From Sediminibacterium sp. (GTDB lineage Bacteria; Bacteroidota; Bacteroidia; Chitinophagales; Chitinophagaceae): DNA of 64,000 nt. The position numbers and the translations under genes are program-made. Positions 7,242 to 16,055 of the stretch are shown piece by piece (within the stretch, counting starts at the first letter, position 1; each line of letters starts with the position of its first letter). The DNA is taken from the NCBI GenBank assembly GCA_017537025.1, contig JAFWCB010000006.1, positions 1-64,000 of the forward strand. Direction: 5' to 3'. Under the pieces are notes generated by a model. That model was given only the letters and a program-made list of their open reading frames with translations. It was not told the origin of the DNA and made no database searches.

Positions 7242-8741
7242 TTATTCGGGTTGAAGATAAGGTGTTAATCCATCAACTAACTTTCTGTCATTGCTGAGGC
7301 GAGGCACTTTGTTTTGTCCGCCCAGTTTACCTTCACCTTTCATATATTCAATAAACCCATTTTTACGCAATTTGGAGATTTTAAGCGGTAATAGTATATT
7401 ACCTCTCATAAGATCATCATAGTACACATTTTTGTTACGGAGTGCATCATTTAATGCCGCAGCAAAATCTTCTAGATTGGCAGGGCCTTCTTCAAACTCA
7501 ATAAACCATTCATGGTAACTCTTCCCCTCCCCCTGTTGAACCATGGGGGCAACCGTAAACTCGGTAACTTTTGCGGGATACTGTGTTAAGGCCGTTAACA
7601 TGGCTTGCTCTACTTCCTCACCAATAACATGTTCACCAAATGCAGAAATAAAATGCTTGGTTCTGCCGGTAACAATCAAGCGATAGGGATTAATGCTTAC
7701 AAATTTCACAGTATCTCCGAGATTATAACCCCATAATCCCGCATTGCTGTTGATTATAAGGGCATAGTTTTCGCCCAATTTAACATCTCTCAAAGAAAGC
7801 CGGGTTGGGTTTGGCAGGAATATTTCCGCTGCAGGAATAAATTCAAAAAAGATACCACTATTTGTATTTAGGAGCAGTCCGGGTTCGGTTTGGCTATCTT
7901 GAAAAGCAAAAAAACCTTCACTTGCCGGGAATAATTCTATGGTATCAATATTTCTGCCAATACTTTCTATCAATTTGGCTTTATATGGTTCAAAGTTTAC
8001 ACCCCCCTGAACCATCACGCTAAAATGTGGGAAAAGATCACCAATTTTTTTACCCGTTTTCTCTGTCAGCCTATCAAAATACATTTGCATCCAAGGTGGT
8101 ATTCCGCTGATCAGACTCATATCTTGTTGCAAAGTTTCTGTCACAATGCGATCAAGTTTGGTTTCCCAATCTTCGATACAATTGGTTTCAAAGCTGGGTA
8201 ACTGATTGGCTCTCAAATAAGCGGGGATATGGTGATTCACGATTCCGCTTAATCTTCCTGTTGGTATGCCACCTGTTCTTTCCAGCGCCGGTGATCCGCT
8301 TAAAAAAATCATTTTACCATTGGCAAAAGCGGTATTACCCGATTCAGCCATATAGCAAAGCAAGGCATTACGAGCTGTTTGAATGTGGTTAGGGATAGAA
8401 TCCTTGGTTATTGGGATATATTTCACACCACTGGTGGTACCACTGGTTTTAGCAAAATAAATGGGTTTGCCCTTCCATAAAATATTGGGTTTCCCGAGTT
8501 TAATCTCTTCTATATAGCTTTTTAGCTGCTCATAATCTCTCAAGGGAACTGATTGCGTAAACGATTGATAATCATTCACTTCCTTCAAGTAATGATCCTT
8601 ACCGAACTGTGTTTGCGCACCTGTACGTAAGAGATTATTAAGGATAGCATCTTGGTGTTCAACCGCCAAGAGCATATTTTTTTTGGTTTTATTATGAATC
8701 AGCTGGGCAAATGGCTTGGCCAGTATCGACTTAAAATTCAT
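7242..8741 (-). CDS. GH3-family acyl-adenylate-forming protein
   Basis: This 499-residue protein belongs to the GH3 family, whose plant members conjugate amino acids to auxin or jasmonate through an acyl-adenylate. The adenylate-forming phosphate loop appears as AKTSGTTSGVKYIPIT, and downstream motifs include FPASEGFFAFQ, NLGDTVKFV and RLIVTGRTKHFISAFGEHV, where the hinge and C-terminal subdomain begin. Bacterial homologues are widespread in Bacteroidota but their substrate is generally unknown, so an auxin role should not be assumed. It is upstream of dxr on the same strand with a 62-bp gap. Confidence 0.88.
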   Translation of the reverse strand: MNFKSILAKPFAQLIHNKTKKNMLLAVEHQDAILNNLLRTGAQTQFGKDHYLKEVNDYQSFTQSVPLRDYEQLKSYIEEIKLGKPNILWKGKPIYFAKTSGTTSGVKYIPITKDSIPNHIQTARNALLCYMAESGNTAFANGKMIFLSGSPALERTGGIPTGRLSGIVNHHIPAYLRANQLPSFETNCIEDWETKLDRIVTETLQQDMSLISGIPPWMQMYFDRLTEKTGKKIGDLFPHFSVMVQGGVNFEPYKAKLIESIGRNIDTIELFPASEGFFAFQDSQTEPGLLLNTNSGIFFEFIPAAEIFLPNPTRLSLRDVKLGENYALIINSNAGLWGYNLGDTVKFVSINPYRLIVTGRTKHFISAFGEHVIGEEVEQAMLTALTQYPAKVTEFTVAPMVQQGEGKSYHEWFIEFEEGPANLEDFAAALNDALRNKNVYYDDLMRGNILLPLKISKLRKNGFIEYMKGEGKLGGQNKVPRLSNDRKLVDGLTPYLQPE

Positions 8742-8835
8742 GGTATAGTAGCATCAATAAGTAACAAAAATAGGGGGTTGTAGCACGGATAACTATTTTA
8801 ATGAACTAATTTTGTCATAATTTATTTGCAATTTC

Positions 8836-8868
8836 TTTGTGAAATATGGCTGTAAAACCCTACCTTTG
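8836..8868 (+). promoter_or_regulatory. Bacteroidota promoter for rplU-rpmA
   Basis: TTTG (8836-8839), 21 bases, then TACCTTTG (8861-8868) match the -33 and -7 elements of the Bacteroidota housekeeping promoter. The start codon at 8890 leaves a leader of about 18 nt. Confidence 0.8.
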
Positions 8869-8889
8869 CCGTCCTAATTTTGGACAGCT

Positions 8890-9195
8890 ATGTTAGCAAT
8901 TGTAAAAATCGCAGGTCAGCAATTTAAGGTACAGGAAGGTCAAAGTCTGTATGTTCCTCACCTGCAGGGTAAAACCGGAGACAAAGTAGAATTCAATGAA
9001 GTATTATTCGTTGATAATAATGGAAGTATCACTACAGGTGGTGCCGTTAAAACAACTGTGAAAGCAGAGATCATTAGCGACCTTGTGCAAGGCGATAAAG
9101 TGGTTGCTTTTAAAATGAAAAGAAGAAAAGGCTTTCGTAAGAAACACGGTCACCGTACGCATTACACAAGAATTAAAATTGAAAGCATCGCTTAA
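8890..9195 (+). CDS. rplU: 50S ribosomal protein L21
   Basis: L21 binds 23S rRNA in the large ribosomal subunit. The 101-residue protein is full length. It begins MLAIVKIAGQQFKVQEGQ and ends with the basic RNA-binding region KMKRRKGFRKKHGHRTHYTRIKI, shown here in two parts: KMKRRKGFRKK and HGHRTHYTRIKI. It is the first gene of the conserved rplU-rpmA pair, with a good promoter at 8836-8868. Confidence 0.98.
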   Translation: MLAIVKIAGQQFKVQEGQSLYVPHLQGKTGDKVEFNEVLFVDNNGSITTGGAVKTTVKAEIISDLVQGDKVVAFKMKRRKGFRKKHGHRTHYTRIKIESIA

Positions 9196-9243
9196 TTAAT
9201 CAAGTTTATAAAGACGCGTTCTTTATTATAAAATCATACTACT

Positions 9244-9510
9244 ATGGCACACAAGAAAGGGGAAGGTAGCGTAAAGAATGGTCGCGACTCACAGAGTAAG
9301 CGCCTTGGTGTAAAAATTTATGGCGGTCAGCCTGCATTAGCAGGTAATATCATCATTCGCCAGAGAGGAACTGTTTATCATCCGGGTAAGAATGTTGGTG
9401 TAGGTTCTGACTACACTTTATTTGCTTTAGCAGATGGTGTTGTAGAATTTAAAAAAGGTAAATCCGATAAAACAACGGTATCCGTTTTACCCACAGAAGC
9501 CACTGCATAA
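9244..9510 (+). CDS. rpmA: 50S ribosomal protein L27
   Basis: L27 reaches toward the peptidyl-transferase centre of the large subunit. The 88-residue protein starts [20 protein letters not shown] and has the conserved [15 protein letters not shown]. There is no N-terminal extension of the Firmicutes type that needs cleavage. It lies 48 bp after rplU in the same operon. No strong terminator hairpin follows. Confidence 0.98.
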   Translation: MAHKKGEGSVKNGRDSQSKRLGVKIYGGQPALAGNIIIRQRGTVYHPGKNVGVGSDYTLFALADGVVEFKKGKSDKTTVSVLPTEATA

Positions 9511-9583
9511 AAAAATTTTTTTGTAGTTCCAAATAGTTTTTTATTTTTAATGTATTATTTACTAACCATTAAATCTAAAAAAC

Positions 9584-9751
9584 ATGGCAACTGCAAAAAA
9601 AGCTGCTAAAAAAGCCGCTCCTAAAAAGGCTGCAAAAAAAGCTGCTCCTAAAAAAGCCGCTAAAAAAGCTGCTCCTAAAAAAGCTGCAAAGAAAGCTGCT
9701 AAAAAAGCTGCTCCTAAGAAAGCCGCTAAAAAAGCTGCTAAGAAGAAGTAA
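9584..9751 (+). CDS. Histone H1-like lysine/alanine-rich nucleoid protein
   Basis: This 55-residue protein contains almost only Lys, Ala and a few Pro, in repeats of AAKK and AAPKK (for example KKAAKKAAPKK), ending in KKK. It resembles the C-terminal tail of histone H1 and the small H1-like proteins of Bacteroidota and Chlamydia. A role in DNA binding and compaction is inferred from composition alone. The gene is short enough to be missed by length-based callers; an opposite-strand frame (9575-9796) rich in Ser and Phe is only its shadow. A possible promoter is TTTG at 9520 with TATTTTTA at 9542, and a strong terminator follows at 9785. Confidence 0.85.
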   Translation: MATAKKAAKKAAPKKAAKKAAPKKAAKKAAPKKAAKKAAKKAAPKKAAKKAAKKK

Positions 9752-9784
9752 TTCTCTTCTTATTTCTAAAGCAGAAATAGATTT

Positions 9785-9814
9785 AATCCCGACCATTGCG
9801 TCGGGATTTTTTTA
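9785..9814 (+). terminator. Intrinsic terminator after histone-like gene
   Basis: AATCCCGAC (9785-9793), a 6-nt loop and GTCGGGATT (9800-9808) form a perfect 9-bp stem followed by a T run. It separates the histone-like gene from the PolX-family gene. Confidence 0.92.
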
Positions 9815-9848
9815 TCTTAAATATTAATCATCTTTCTTACTTTAGACA

Positions 9849-11528
9849 ATGCTTGACAACTATGCTATTGCCGACAATTTTTCACTACTTGGTAAACTAA
9901 TGGATATTCATGGAGATAATTCATTCAAAGCCAAATCCTATAGTAGTGCTGCTTTTACCATCGAGAAATTACCCGTTCAACTATCTACCTTACCACATGA
10001 TCAAATCTTTGCATTAAAAGGTATTGGCGAAAGCACAGGGAAAAAAGTAGTTGAACAATTACAAACGGGTAAGTTGGCTGCCTTGCAGGAATATTTGGCA
10101 AAAACCCCACCGGGCATTTTGGAAATGTTAGGCATCAAAGGCATTGGTCCGAAAAAAATAGCTACTATTTGGAGGGAACTAGAAATAGAATCTATTGGTG
10201 AATTACTCTATGCGTGCGAAGAAAATAGGTTAACACTGTACAAAGGCTTCGGCGAGAAAACGCAACAGAATATAAAAGAAGCTATCCAATTTTATTTAGG
10301 CACCCTGGGAAGGTATCTCTATCAACAAGTAGAGGATTACGCCATTGAGATTGATAAAAAGCTAAAATCGGAATTCGGGGCAGATACCGTTATCATAACA
10401 GGTGAATTTAGAAGGCAAATGGAAATAATTAATCAACTAGAGTGGGTGTTTACAGGCTCAGTTGATCAACTAATTGCCTTTTTAGGGGAATCCGGCTTTG
10501 CAAAAACAGAACATGTAGATAATAAAATAAGCTTTAAAGGCCCTGAAAATGTACTCCTGGTATTTTACCCAACAACAAAAGCAAAATCGATCGCACGTTT
10601 ATTCGAAACGAGTTGCGGGGAAGCATTTATGGATGAATGGATGCATAGATTTGCTTGGCAAAGCGATGCCGTTTTTGCTTTTGAAGAAGAAATATTTAAT
10701 GGTGTAAATATTTGTCCGCTCCCACCCTATCAAAGAGAAACAGCTGCAATCATTGGGGCTGCAGAAAAAAATGAGCTACCTTCTGTTATTCAACCGGAAG
10801 ATATTCGGGGTATTATTCATAGCCATAGTCAATGGAGTGATGGAAGTAATTCCTTAGAAGAAATGGCAAAAGCTGCCATTGCAAAAGGTTTGGAATATCT
10901 GGTAATCAGTGATCACTCAAAATCTGCATTTTATGCAAATGGGTTAACGGAAGAGCGTATTCACGCTCAACATCAGCAAATTGATGAAATCAATACATCA
11001 ATAGCCCCTTTTAAAATTTTTAAAAGTATTGAGAGCGATATTTTGAATGACGGCAGTTTAGATTATACTGATGATATACTGAAAAGTTTCGATTTAGTAA
11101 TAGCTTCTGTTCATTCTAATTTGAAAATGAATGAAGAAAAAGCCATGATGCGACTTTTGAAAGCCATTGAAAACCCATACACTGCTATATTGGGACACAT
11201 GACCGGCCGCTTATTGTTGAGCAGAAATGGGTATCCCGTAGACCATCAGAAAATTATTGATGCATGTGCTGCCAATGATGTAGTAATCGAATTGAATGCC
11301 CATCCAAGAAGGTTAGATATAGATTGGCGTTGGATTGAAGCTGCTTTACAAAAGAATGTATTGATTTCAATAGACCCGGATGCACATGATATTGATGGAT
11401 ATAACGATTGTAAATACGGGGTGCTGGTGGCACAGAAAGCCGGCTTAAGCAAATCTCAAAACCTGAGTAGTTTCTCATTAGCTGCATTTGAAAAATTTGT
11501 TGCAAAACAAAAATCGAAAAGACCCTAA
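9849..11528 (+). CDS. PolX-family DNA polymerase/PHP protein with degenerate polymerase site
   Basis: This 559-residue protein has the domain order of bacterial family X polymerases. Helix-hairpin-helix DNA-binding motifs are at about 55-68 (LKGIGESTGKK), 93-108 (MLGIKGIGPKK) and 131-142. A nucleotidyltransferase palm region follows at about 155-310, then a C-terminal PHP domain from about 320. The PHP metal motifs are intact: HSHSQWSDG (His324, His326, Asp331) and SDHS (Asp355, His356). In the palm, where active enzymes have a GS motif followed by DxD, this protein reads GEFRRQMEIINQLEW (185-199), without the two aspartates. It is probably a DNA-binding PHP nuclease or phosphoesterase that has lost polymerase activity. 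Confidence 0.88.
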   Translation: MLDNYAIADNFSLLGKLMDIHGDNSFKAKSYSSAAFTIEKLPVQLSTLPHDQIFALKGIGESTGKKVVEQLQTGKLAALQEYLAKTPPGILEMLGIKGIGPKKIATIWRELEIESIGELLYACEENRLTLYKGFGEKTQQNIKEAIQFYLGTLGRYLYQQVEDYAIEIDKKLKSEFGADTVIITGEFRRQMEIINQLEWVFTGSVDQLIAFLGESGFAKTEHVDNKISFKGPENVLLVFYPTTKAKSIARLFETSCGEAFMDEWMHRFAWQSDAVFAFEEEIFNGVNICPLPPYQRETAAIIGAAEKNELPSVIQPEDIRGIIHSHSQWSDGSNSLEEMAKAAIAKGLEYLVISDHSKSAFYANGLTEERIHAQHQQIDEINTSIAPFKIFKSIESDILNDGSLDYTDDILKSFDLVIASVHSNLKMNEEKAMMRLLKAIENPYTAILGHMTGRLLLSRNGYPVDHQKIIDACAANDVVIELNAHPRRLDIDWRWIEAALQKNVLISIDPDAHDIDGYNDCKYGVLVAQKAGLSKSQNLSSFSLAAFEKFVAKQKSKRP

Positions 11529-11544
11529 GACGCAAAAGCACTGT

Positions 11545-14500
11545 CTATAATTTAATATGTGGCAGTAAAATGGTGAATACAGTTCCCTTACCCTGGATAG
11601 AACGGAAACTAATAGTACCCTCTGCCTTTTCTACAATCCCTTTACATATAGCCAAACCTAATCCTGTACCGGAATTTTTGGTAGTAAAATTCGGGCTAAA
11701 AATATGGGGTACTACCTGCTCGGGTATACCGCCGGATTGATCTTCAATAACAATCTTTATATTGTTATTTTCTATACTCGTATGAATATCAATAAAAGCG
11801 CGATCACCTTTTTCTTCCGCTGCTTCAATTCCATTTTGGATGAGATTTGTAAATAAGCGATTCATTTGAATTTTATCTGCCAAGACTATTGTTGCTTCGC
11901 CTTCTGCCTTAACTACATTAAAAATTACCCGCTCTGAACTGGCAAATAAAGCTACAACCGCATCTATAGTATCTTGTACATTGAATTGTTCCATTTTGGC
12001 ATTTCCGATATTAGCAAACTGGGAAAAGTCACTAGCAATTTTTGCGAGTTGATCTATTTGCTCAATCAACGTTCCCGCCATTTTTGCCGATAGTTCTTTC
12101 ACATTGTTCGCATCATTTGCAATAGCTTTTTGTAAGTATTGCAAACTTAGCTTCATAGGTGTAAGGGGGTTTTTAATTTCATGCGCTACCTGCCTGGCCA
12201 TCTCTCGCCAAGCCCCTTCCCTTTCACTTTTAGCCAATGACTGCATACTTGCCTCCAGCTTACGAACCATACTATTGTATTCTGTTACCAATACCCCAAT
12301 CTCATCATTTCTTGGCCATATGATTTCTTCATTTTTTTGTCCGGGTACCATCTTTTGCATGGTTTCCCCAATAATTTGTAGCGATTGGATGATTCTGCTT
12401 GTCAGAAAAAATGCAATGGCACCTGCCAACAAGAAAATAAATGCATTGAGGTTAATAAGGGTTGCTAAAAAACCTGAAATTTCCTGATTAAGCTCTAACT
12501 GGGAATTGAGATAAGGAATATTCAAATAGGCATAGCGATTATTATTTTGGTCGGTTAATGGCACATAAACGCTTAAATATTGAAAAGTGCCAATTTTTTC
12601 AGATTGGAGAAACCGGATCTTATTTTTTTGCTTTAGTTCAAAATATGCTTGGGGCTCCATTTTAGAACTTAATAAGTGTTTATTATAAATATATGGTTGT
12701 GTGGATGCCAATAAATCTCCTGCAGCATTATAATAATTAATATCAACATTATGCTGATCTGAAATATCAGAAATTATTTTCTCGATTTCGTATTGTACTC
12801 CCGGGTTATCCGGCAAATCATCAAAAGCAATTAAACTATTTACTTTAGCATTCAATTCATTGGCCATAACCTGAATTGATTTTGATAGCCTTTCTTCATT
12901 ACTCGTATTGAATCTATATATAAAAAAGGAAATAGTAGCCACTCCGATTACTATAAAAGAGAATACACTTAAGAAGATAATAGTAGCTTGAATTTGAGAT
13001 CGAATATTTAAGACAAATAATTGTTGAATGCCTCCCCACCGTAAGCGCGCTTTTACAATTACGCCCCCCATATGAAAAAGAAATATAATTATTAAGAAAG
13101 AACAGAATAAATAAGCAAATAAAGTTATAGATTCTAAAAGCCATGTATTTCTTTTTACTACAACTACTTGTTTATTACCTCCCGAATTATACCAAAGTTC
13201 AGAGTAATCACCTACTTGCTTGAAAACAAATTCAAAATTGGGGATATAAGTATCGGTTAATACAGTTGGGAAGTCGTAGTTATTAAAGTGATTAATTATT
13301 TTTTTATTGGCATAAACTGCATACGCATAATTGGTATTTAAATCTGTAGCAATATCTTCTGATTGATTAAATAATTCAGGATAAAGCGCTTCACTTTTAT
13401 ATCTTTTTGATTCCAGCAGTATGAAGAAATACCCTAATACCGTATTACCTTTTTGGGCTGTTCTTTGATAGATATAACTAAACCCATCGTTTACATTTTC
13501 ATACCTATATAAATTAGCTACATCTGTGGGGGTAGCTTGATTCAGTACTATCGTTTTAATAGAGGAATAATTTAATGAATCTTCATTAAAAAGGGGATGA
13601 AACAGGCTATCAAAAGTATATATCCTAGTATCGAATTTATTAAGGTACCCGGAGAAATTTTGATTAATTAAACTGTCTTTAATAAACTTATTTACATACT
13701 CATTTTCAGTGAATCGATTAAAATTATTTGCTAAAAAACCATCGCTAAAATTAGTAGCTGCGATATTTAATAAATTCTCGCCCGACGGGTCTGCTTGTAT
13801 AGCCAGTTTTTCTGCAATTCTTTTTCTTTGTTTACCTTCTACCAATCGGTTCTGGTACATAACCAAGGCAGCTATAGAAACCGCAAATAACATGACCCAA
13901 AAAATAAAGAAAGGAGATTTGATAAGAGGAACGTTAAGGTCTGTATGCCTTACCCAAAAAAGTATAAGATATCCTATTAACCAAACAGAAATGCATATAT
14001 AAATTAATGTATCTGAGGTTTTCACAAAAAACACCAAATACAACAAAGCGGCAACTAATAAATATATAAAAATGCGCAATGGATGGGGTTTATCAGCAAG
14101 TATTGGACATAGCACAATTTGAGAGAGATAAAAAAAGCTTAGGGTAAGAAAACAAAGTACTACGAAGCTAAGTGTAGTATAAATAGTTAAGCTAAAAAAA
14201 TTGGTTACATCGAACGAAATTTTAGCATCTTGTACTAGGCTTATAATGATAGCATTAATAATAAAACAACTCCATGCAAAAATTATTATTCTAAAAAAAT
14301 GAAGTAGGTTCGAAGAAATTCGAGTGCTAAAAAAAATAATAGTAGATGAATTTTTTCTATAAAAAATGATTAGCCAAAAAAACAAAATAGCATTTACCAA
14401 TAAATCCCCCAAAGAAGGATGTAAAAAATTAGATGCATAAATGGAGGGATCGAATAATGGTAATTTAGTGGTATCAAAAGGGAATGTGGTGGTATAAGCC

Positions 14501-15318
14501 AACAACCGAATACAAATTACGGTAACGAGTAGAAAGCCAAAGCCTTCTGTTACGCTTCTTTTTACACATAATTCTTCGGCCGCAGCATGCAGGAAAATAA
14601 GTAAAAAAATGATTGCAATAACCCTTAAAATAATAGTAACTGCATCGTAGGCAATGAAAGCTTTTCCATCTTTGAGTTGTATGCGAAATAAGATTGTACT
14701 TGAAGACGAGACGACAGGCAAAGCAGTTTTATGTTCGCTTATTTCATATTGGTCGTCTAATCCCGGGTAATCAGCAAAATCTGTATGAAAGTATTTGTTT
14801 TCGATAAAATAAGACCATCGAACAGGGATTACAGCAATCAAATAATATCTTTTTTCTCGAACAAATCTTTCTTTTTTAATAACTATAAAACTTCCATTAG
14901 GATTGACTATAAAATGCTCTCCGGGCAACCCGGCAACCTGCTCAATTGGTAAATACATTTTATTGGTATTCCAGTAAACCAATTGAGGCTCTTGGGCTCG
15001 TTGATAGATAAAAAAACCAAACCTTTCCGCTCTATTTGCTCTTAACAAATCAGTAGAATCTTGGTCTAGTAAGTGAAAAAGCGTAGCCGTATCGTTCATC
15101 AATACAGCAATCGCTTTCTCTTGTTTATGAATACGCTCTTGAAGTGTTTCCTTTACTCGTTCCGGACTGGCATGGTAACTCCAGTAGTTTGTAAAAATAA
15201 AAGATAGGGTATACAGCCATGCTGCCGTGATGAGCAGATAACCGTATTTATAAATAATAGATTGTAATTCTTTAATCAAGTTAGTTATTCCGTTTTTTGG
15301 CTTCATTCCAAAGAGCAT
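11545..15318 (-). CDS. Large NtrY-like membrane sensor histidine kinase
   Basis: This 1257-residue protein senses an unknown signal and should phosphorylate a response regulator not encoded in this window. The N-terminal half is very hydrophobic, with about ten membrane segments in two blocks separated by extracytoplasmic stretches, including a loop of roughly 200 residues. A HAMP-like linker (NDEIGVLVTEYNSMVRKLE) precedes the dimerisation domain REMARQVAHEIKNPLTPM, with His1046 as phospho-acceptor. The ATP-binding domain shows the N box (NLIQNGIEAA), EDQSGGIP and GTGLGLAICKGIVE. The HEIKNPLTPMK form is typical of NtrY-type kinases. Start may be 15318 or 15306; both overlap the end of the mazG gene (15281), so they are likely cotranscribed. 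Confidence 0.9.
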   Translation of the reverse strand: MLFGMKPKNGITNLIKELQSIIYKYGYLLITAAWLYTLSFIFTNYWSYHASPERVKETLQERIHKQEKAIAVLMNDTATLFHLLDQDSTDLLRANRAERFGFFIYQRAQEPQLVYWNTNKMYLPIEQVAGLPGEHFIVNPNGSFIVIKKERFVREKRYYLIAVIPVRWSYFIENKYFHTDFADYPGLDDQYEISEHKTALPVVSSSSTILFRIQLKDGKAFIAYDAVTIILRVIAIIFLLIFLHAAAEELCVKRSVTEGFGFLLVTVICIRLLAYTTTFPFDTTKLPLFDPSIYASNFLHPSLGDLLVNAILFFWLIIFYRKNSSTIIFFSTRISSNLLHFFRIIIFAWSCFIINAIIISLVQDAKISFDVTNFFSLTIYTTLSFVVLCFLTLSFFYLSQIVLCPILADKPHPLRIFIYLLVAALLYLVFFVKTSDTLIYICISVWLIGYLILFWVRHTDLNVPLIKSPFFIFWVMLFAVSIAALVMYQNRLVEGKQRKRIAEKLAIQADPSGENLLNIAATNFSDGFLANNFNRFTENEYVNKFIKDSLINQNFSGYLNKFDTRIYTFDSLFHPLFNEDSLNYSSIKTIVLNQATPTDVANLYRYENVNDGFSYIYQRTAQKGNTVLGYFFILLESKRYKSEALYPELFNQSEDIATDLNTNYAYAVYANKKIINHFNNYDFPTVLTDTYIPNFEFVFKQVGDYSELWYNSGGNKQVVVVKRNTWLLESITLFAYLFCSFLIIIFLFHMGGVIVKARLRWGGIQQLFVLNIRSQIQATIIFLSVFSFIVIGVATISFFIYRFNTSNEERLSKSIQVMANELNAKVNSLIAFDDLPDNPGVQYEIEKIISDISDQHNVDINYYNAAGDLLASTQPYIYNKHLLSSKMEPQAYFELKQKNKIRFLQSEKIGTFQYLSVYVPLTDQNNNRYAYLNIPYLNSQLELNQEISGFLATLINLNAFIFLLAGAIAFFLTSRIIQSLQIIGETMQKMVPGQKNEEIIWPRNDEIGVLVTEYNSMVRKLEASMQSLAKSEREGAWREMARQVAHEIKNPLTPMKLSLQYLQKAIANDANNVKELSAKMAGTLIEQIDQLAKIASDFSQFANIGNAKMEQFNVQDTIDAVVALFASSERVIFNVVKAEGEATIVLADKIQMNRLFTNLIQNGIEAAEEKGDRAFIDIHTSIENNNIKIVIEDQSGGIPEQVVPHIFSPNFTTKNSGTGLGLAICKGIVEKAEGTISFRSIQGKGTVFTILLPHIKL

Positions 15319-16054
15319 CCATTTCAGACAAGCTCATATTTACCAACTGTTTGCCTGCTTCTGCAGCCATTTTTTCAACCTGTTGAAATCGGTATATGAA
15401 TTTCTTATTGGTTCGCTCTAAGGCAGCCTCCGGATCAATCTGCAAAAACCGTGCATAATTTACCAAACTGAATAAAAGGTCCCCAAATTCAGCCTCCATC
15501 TCATGCAAATCCCCTATTTTAATAGCTTCTTGAAGCTCCTCAGTTTCTTCTTCTACTTTCTTCCAAACATCTTCTTTCTGCTTCCATTCAAACCCAATTT
15601 GTTTTGACTTTTCCTGGAGCCTCATAGCTTTAACTATAGCCGGTAATGCTTTTGGAACACCTTCTAGGGCCGATTTTTTCCCTTCTTGACTTTTTATCTT
15701 TTCCCAATTTCTTTTTACATCCTCTTCATTTTGTACAATGGTATCCCCATATATATGCGGGTGCCTTTTTATGAGCTTATCAGCAATGCCGTTAATCATT
15801 TCATCTAATTCAAAGGCATTTTCTTCCTTCGCTATTTTACTATAGAAAAGAAGATGTAATAATAGGTCGCCTAATTCTTCTTTAATACCCTCCCAATTTT
15901 CTACATCTATAGCATCTACCAATTCATATAATTCTTCAATGGTCATGGAGCGAAGGGTATGAATGGTTTGTTTTTTATCCCAAGGGCATTGTTCCCTTAA
16001 TTCATCCATTATTTTTACCAATCGTAAAAAAGCGGCCGCAATTTTTTCATTCAT
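15281..16054 (-). CDS. mazG: MazG nucleoside triphosphate pyrophosphohydrolase
   Basis: MazG hydrolyses nucleoside triphosphates to monophosphates and pyrophosphate, clearing aberrant nucleotides. The 257-residue length is normal for the two-domain form. The first domain has CPWDKKQTIHTLR, then TIEELYELVDAI and EELGDLLLHLLF, which supply the acidic metal ligands. The second domain repeats this with EEETEELQEAI and EAEFGDLLFSLVNYARF. The 3' end overlaps the sensor-kinase start by up to 38 bp, and the start lies only 1 bp after the stop of the upstream DUF3667 gene, suggesting one transcript of three genes. Confidence 0.95.
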   Translation of the reverse strand: MNEKIAAAFLRLVKIMDELREQCPWDKKQTIHTLRSMTIEELYELVDAIDVENWEGIKEELGDLLLHLLFYSKIAKEENAFELDEMINGIADKLIKRHPHIYGDTIVQNEEDVKRNWEKIKSQEGKKSALEGVPKALPAIVKAMRLQEKSKQIGFEWKQKEDVWKKVEEETEELQEAIKIGDLHEMEAEFGDLLFSLVNYARFLQIDPEAALERTNKKFIYRFQQVEKMAAEAGKQLVNMSLSEMDALWNEAKKRNN

Positions 16055-16055
16055 G

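Noticed and set aside
7242-8741. Plant auxin metabolism gene acquired by transfer
   Set aside because: GH3-family proteins are common in Bacteroidota and base composition matches the neighbours, so recent transfer is not supported.
9575-9796. Minus-strand frame of 73 codons, Ser- and Phe-rich
   Set aside because: It is the exact shadow of the Lys/Ala-rich gene at 9584-9751, where AAA and GCT codons read as TTT and AGC on the other strand. The plus strand has a normal start, stop and terminator.
12104-12487. Long antisense frames inside large genes (for example 127 codons here and 176 at 32162-32692)
   Set aside because: They lie opposite well-supported domains (histidine kinase, RND pump), show no domain of their own and have the composition expected of shadow frames.
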